5,556 bases of DNA, from the NCBI GenBank assembly GCA_964609515.1, contig CAZSTZ010000335.1:1-5556 (forward strand). The letters run 5' to 3'. Below are positions 4,328 through 5,556 of the stretch, piece after piece. The notes under the pieces were generated by a model that worked only from the letters and a program-made list of their open reading frames with translations, ran no database searches and was not told the origin of the DNA. This DNA is from CALKCV01 sp964609515 (GTDB lineage: Bacteria; Cyanobacteriota; Cyanobacteriia; Cyanobacteriales; Microcoleaceae). Both the position numbers and the translations under genes were made by a program. Each line of letters opens with the position of its first letter. Within the stretch, counting starts at the first letter, position 1.

Positions 4328-5506
4328 TTAATTAAAATTCTTCAAAGCAGCGATCGCGTGCAAGCTCACCCTCTTATCTTCCTTTTCCTTTAATTCCACT
4401 AAAGCATTCACAGCCATTACCTCTCCTAATTGTCCCCAAGCATGAGCTAATGCCTGTTGAATTTCAATTGTTTCTACCAAAGAGTTGTTAGAATAGAAGA
4501 AATTTAATAAAATTTGAGCAGATTTAGGCTTTAGATTAGCTGTTTCTATTCTGCCCAAAACTCGAACTATTTCTAAAACTGCTTCTGGGGATACTACAGA
4601 CAAAGATAGTTCTAAATAAGACAAACTAGCTAAAGTTTCCATCCACGCCAAACCATGAATTAAAGAAACTTGTAAAATCGGCGGAGTGGCGGGAGAATTT
4701 AAAACCTCAAATAAAGCAGCCGCAGCCTCATCAGTTTTCTGTCTGCTTAAAGCAAAAGCAGCTTGCTGACAAACCTCCCAATTAAAATCGTAAAGCAGCG
4801 GTTTTATTACTCCTACTAAATCTAATTCTTCTTTTAAATTAGTCCTGACTCCCAAACCAGTAATAGCTTCCTTTCTCACCGCTGCAACCGGGTCTTTTAA
4901 AGCAGCAATTAACAGTGGAGGAATGCGAGGATCGCGAACGCTAGCTAAAGCTTCAATAGCCGTAGAACGTACTCCAATATCGGGGTCGCTAACAACCTTA
5001 AATAAAGGTTCGATCGCTTCTGGAGTACCAATTTTTGCTAAGGCAGTAGTCGCTAATACCCTCGACTCTGGATGGTCGAGTAAATTACTCAATCCCTCAA
5101 TTGAAGACTTACCCAATTCCGCCAAAGAATTAGAAGCAATATTAGCTAAATCTTCATCGTCCGTAGTTTTTAATAAATCAACCAAAGCAGCGATCGCCTC
5201 TGGAGAATCAAACTTTCCTAACAGTCGGGCGGCAAACCATCGATGTTCTAAAATTGCTTCCTCATCTGCCACAATTTCAATCAAAGGGTTAAGAGCTATT
5301 TCTCCAAATTTAGGAAAAATTTTAGCCACATCCCACCGCTGTTGAAAATCCCCCCACTCCAAAATTTTTAAACCAACTTCTAATGCTTCTCTAATTTCCC
5401 TAGCATTAGTATTTTTTTCCAGTGTCAATTGTTGTAGGTATTGGTTAGCTAAAGACCAATTTCCTTCCTTAGTTGCCGCTTTTGCTTGTTGAATAATTTC
5501 TTCCAT
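4328..5506 (-). CDS. HEAT-repeat protein
   Basis: This 392-residue, soluble, almost wholly helical protein has no signal peptide or membrane segment. After an N-terminal helical part (1-70), repeated helix pairs of about 30 residues run to the end. Typical units read EAIAALVDLLKTTDDEDLANIA, TPEAIEPLFKVVSDPDIGVR and DPRIPPLLIAALKDPVAAVR (about 100-215), with the Pro/Asp/Val/Arg pattern of HEAT repeats. Such scaffolds bind other proteins. In cyanobacteria related folds occur in phycobilin lyases (CpcE type) and the phycobilisome-degradation factor NblB, but no specific feature links this protein to either. No clear ribosome binding site precedes ATG 5506, and the 50 bp upstream end in a palindromic repeat cut by the window edge. 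Uma2 follows after 15 nt. Confidence 0.85.
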   Translation of the reverse strand: MEEIIQQAKAATKEGNWSLANQYLQQLTLEKNTNAREIREALEVGLKILEWGDFQQRWDVAKIFPKFGEIALNPLIEIVADEEAILEHRWFAARLLGKFDSPEAIAALVDLLKTTDDEDLANIASNSLAELGKSSIEGLSNLLDHPESRVLATTALAKIGTPEAIEPLFKVVSDPDIGVRSTAIEALASVRDPRIPPLLIAALKDPVAAVRKEAITGLGVRTNLKEELDLVGVIKPLLYDFNWEVCQQAAFALSRQKTDEAAAALFEVLNSPATPPILQVSLIHGLAWMETLASLSYLELSLSVVSPEAVLEIVRVLGRIETANLKPKSAQILLNFFYSNNSLVETIEIQQALAHAWGQLGEVMAVNALVELKEKEDKRVSLHAIAALKNFN

Positions 5507-5537
5507 ATTTTTATTAATTTAGAAAATATATCCCTAA

Positions 5538-5556
5538 CCAGAAACCCGGTTTTTTC
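5538..5556. repeat. Partial AGAAACCCGG-type palindromic repeat
   Basis: The sequence ccagaaacccggttttttc resembles the left arm of the hairpin repeats at 81-93 and 746-758 (ccagaaaccaggt), with C in place of A. aaccagaaacccggtt is itself nearly symmetrical. The unit runs off the right edge, so its full structure cannot be judged. It lies about 30 bp upstream of the HEAT-repeat gene start. Confidence 0.5.

Noticed and set aside
4923..5345. 140-aa plus-strand open frame
   Set aside because: It lies entirely opposite the HEAT-repeat coding sequence and has the low-complexity composition of an antisense shadow.

Overview
The window is cyanobacterial, most likely from a large-genome, repeat-rich filamentous lineage. 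The HIP1 octamer GCGATCGC occurs eight times in 5.5 kb (193, 839, 973, 1761, 2368, 3740, 4350, 5190). AT-rich heptad repeats, GGGGG/CCCCC palindromes and AGAAACC(A/C)GG palindromes fill the gaps. The protein families (cyanobacterial TrpD-like phosphoribosyltransferase family, Uma2/DUF820, HEAT-repeat protein, several toxin-antitoxin genes) fit this. The species cannot be named from the sequence.

Layout. From 1 to 375 there is no intact gene: a 19-nt palindrome, an 11-bp-stem hairpin repeat, a copy of the 3' end of the trpD-like gene, and a clear sigma-70 type promoter. From 376 to 726 (+) lies a small antitoxin-like hypothetical gene. From 732 to 847 the hairpin and the trpD 3' end appear a second time. 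From 854 to 1453 (-) lies a VapBC-type pair whose antitoxin is intact and whose PIN toxin is broken by a stop and a frameshift. From 1530 to 2307 (-) lies a second pair, an antitoxin with a RelE/ParE-type toxin. That toxin is split by a 157-bp miniature inverted-repeat element (MITE) with an 8-9 bp target duplication; removing the element on paper restores one continuous toxin frame. From 2316 to 3368 (-) lies the intact trpD-like gene. From 3369 to 3661 there are only repeats: a heptad tract, 23-bp and 46-bp tandem repeats and palindromes. From 3662 to 5506 (-) a HEAT-repeat gene is followed after 15 nt by a Uma2 gene, probably cotranscribed. The right edge carries half of another AGAAACC-type palindrome.

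How it fits together. The part below 2316 looks like an accretion zone for toxin-antitoxin modules behind the trpD-like gene. The last 54-77 bp of that gene's reading frame recur unchanged, in the same orientation, at 148-224 and 794-847, bounding two segments that both carry (anti)toxin genes. This could reflect recombination or integration at the gene's 3' end, or segmental duplication. Both identifiable toxins are dead while their antitoxins stay open, a pattern of decaying addiction modules. No large new multi-gene system is visible. The strongest observations are the MITE-split toxin and the repeated trpD 3' end.
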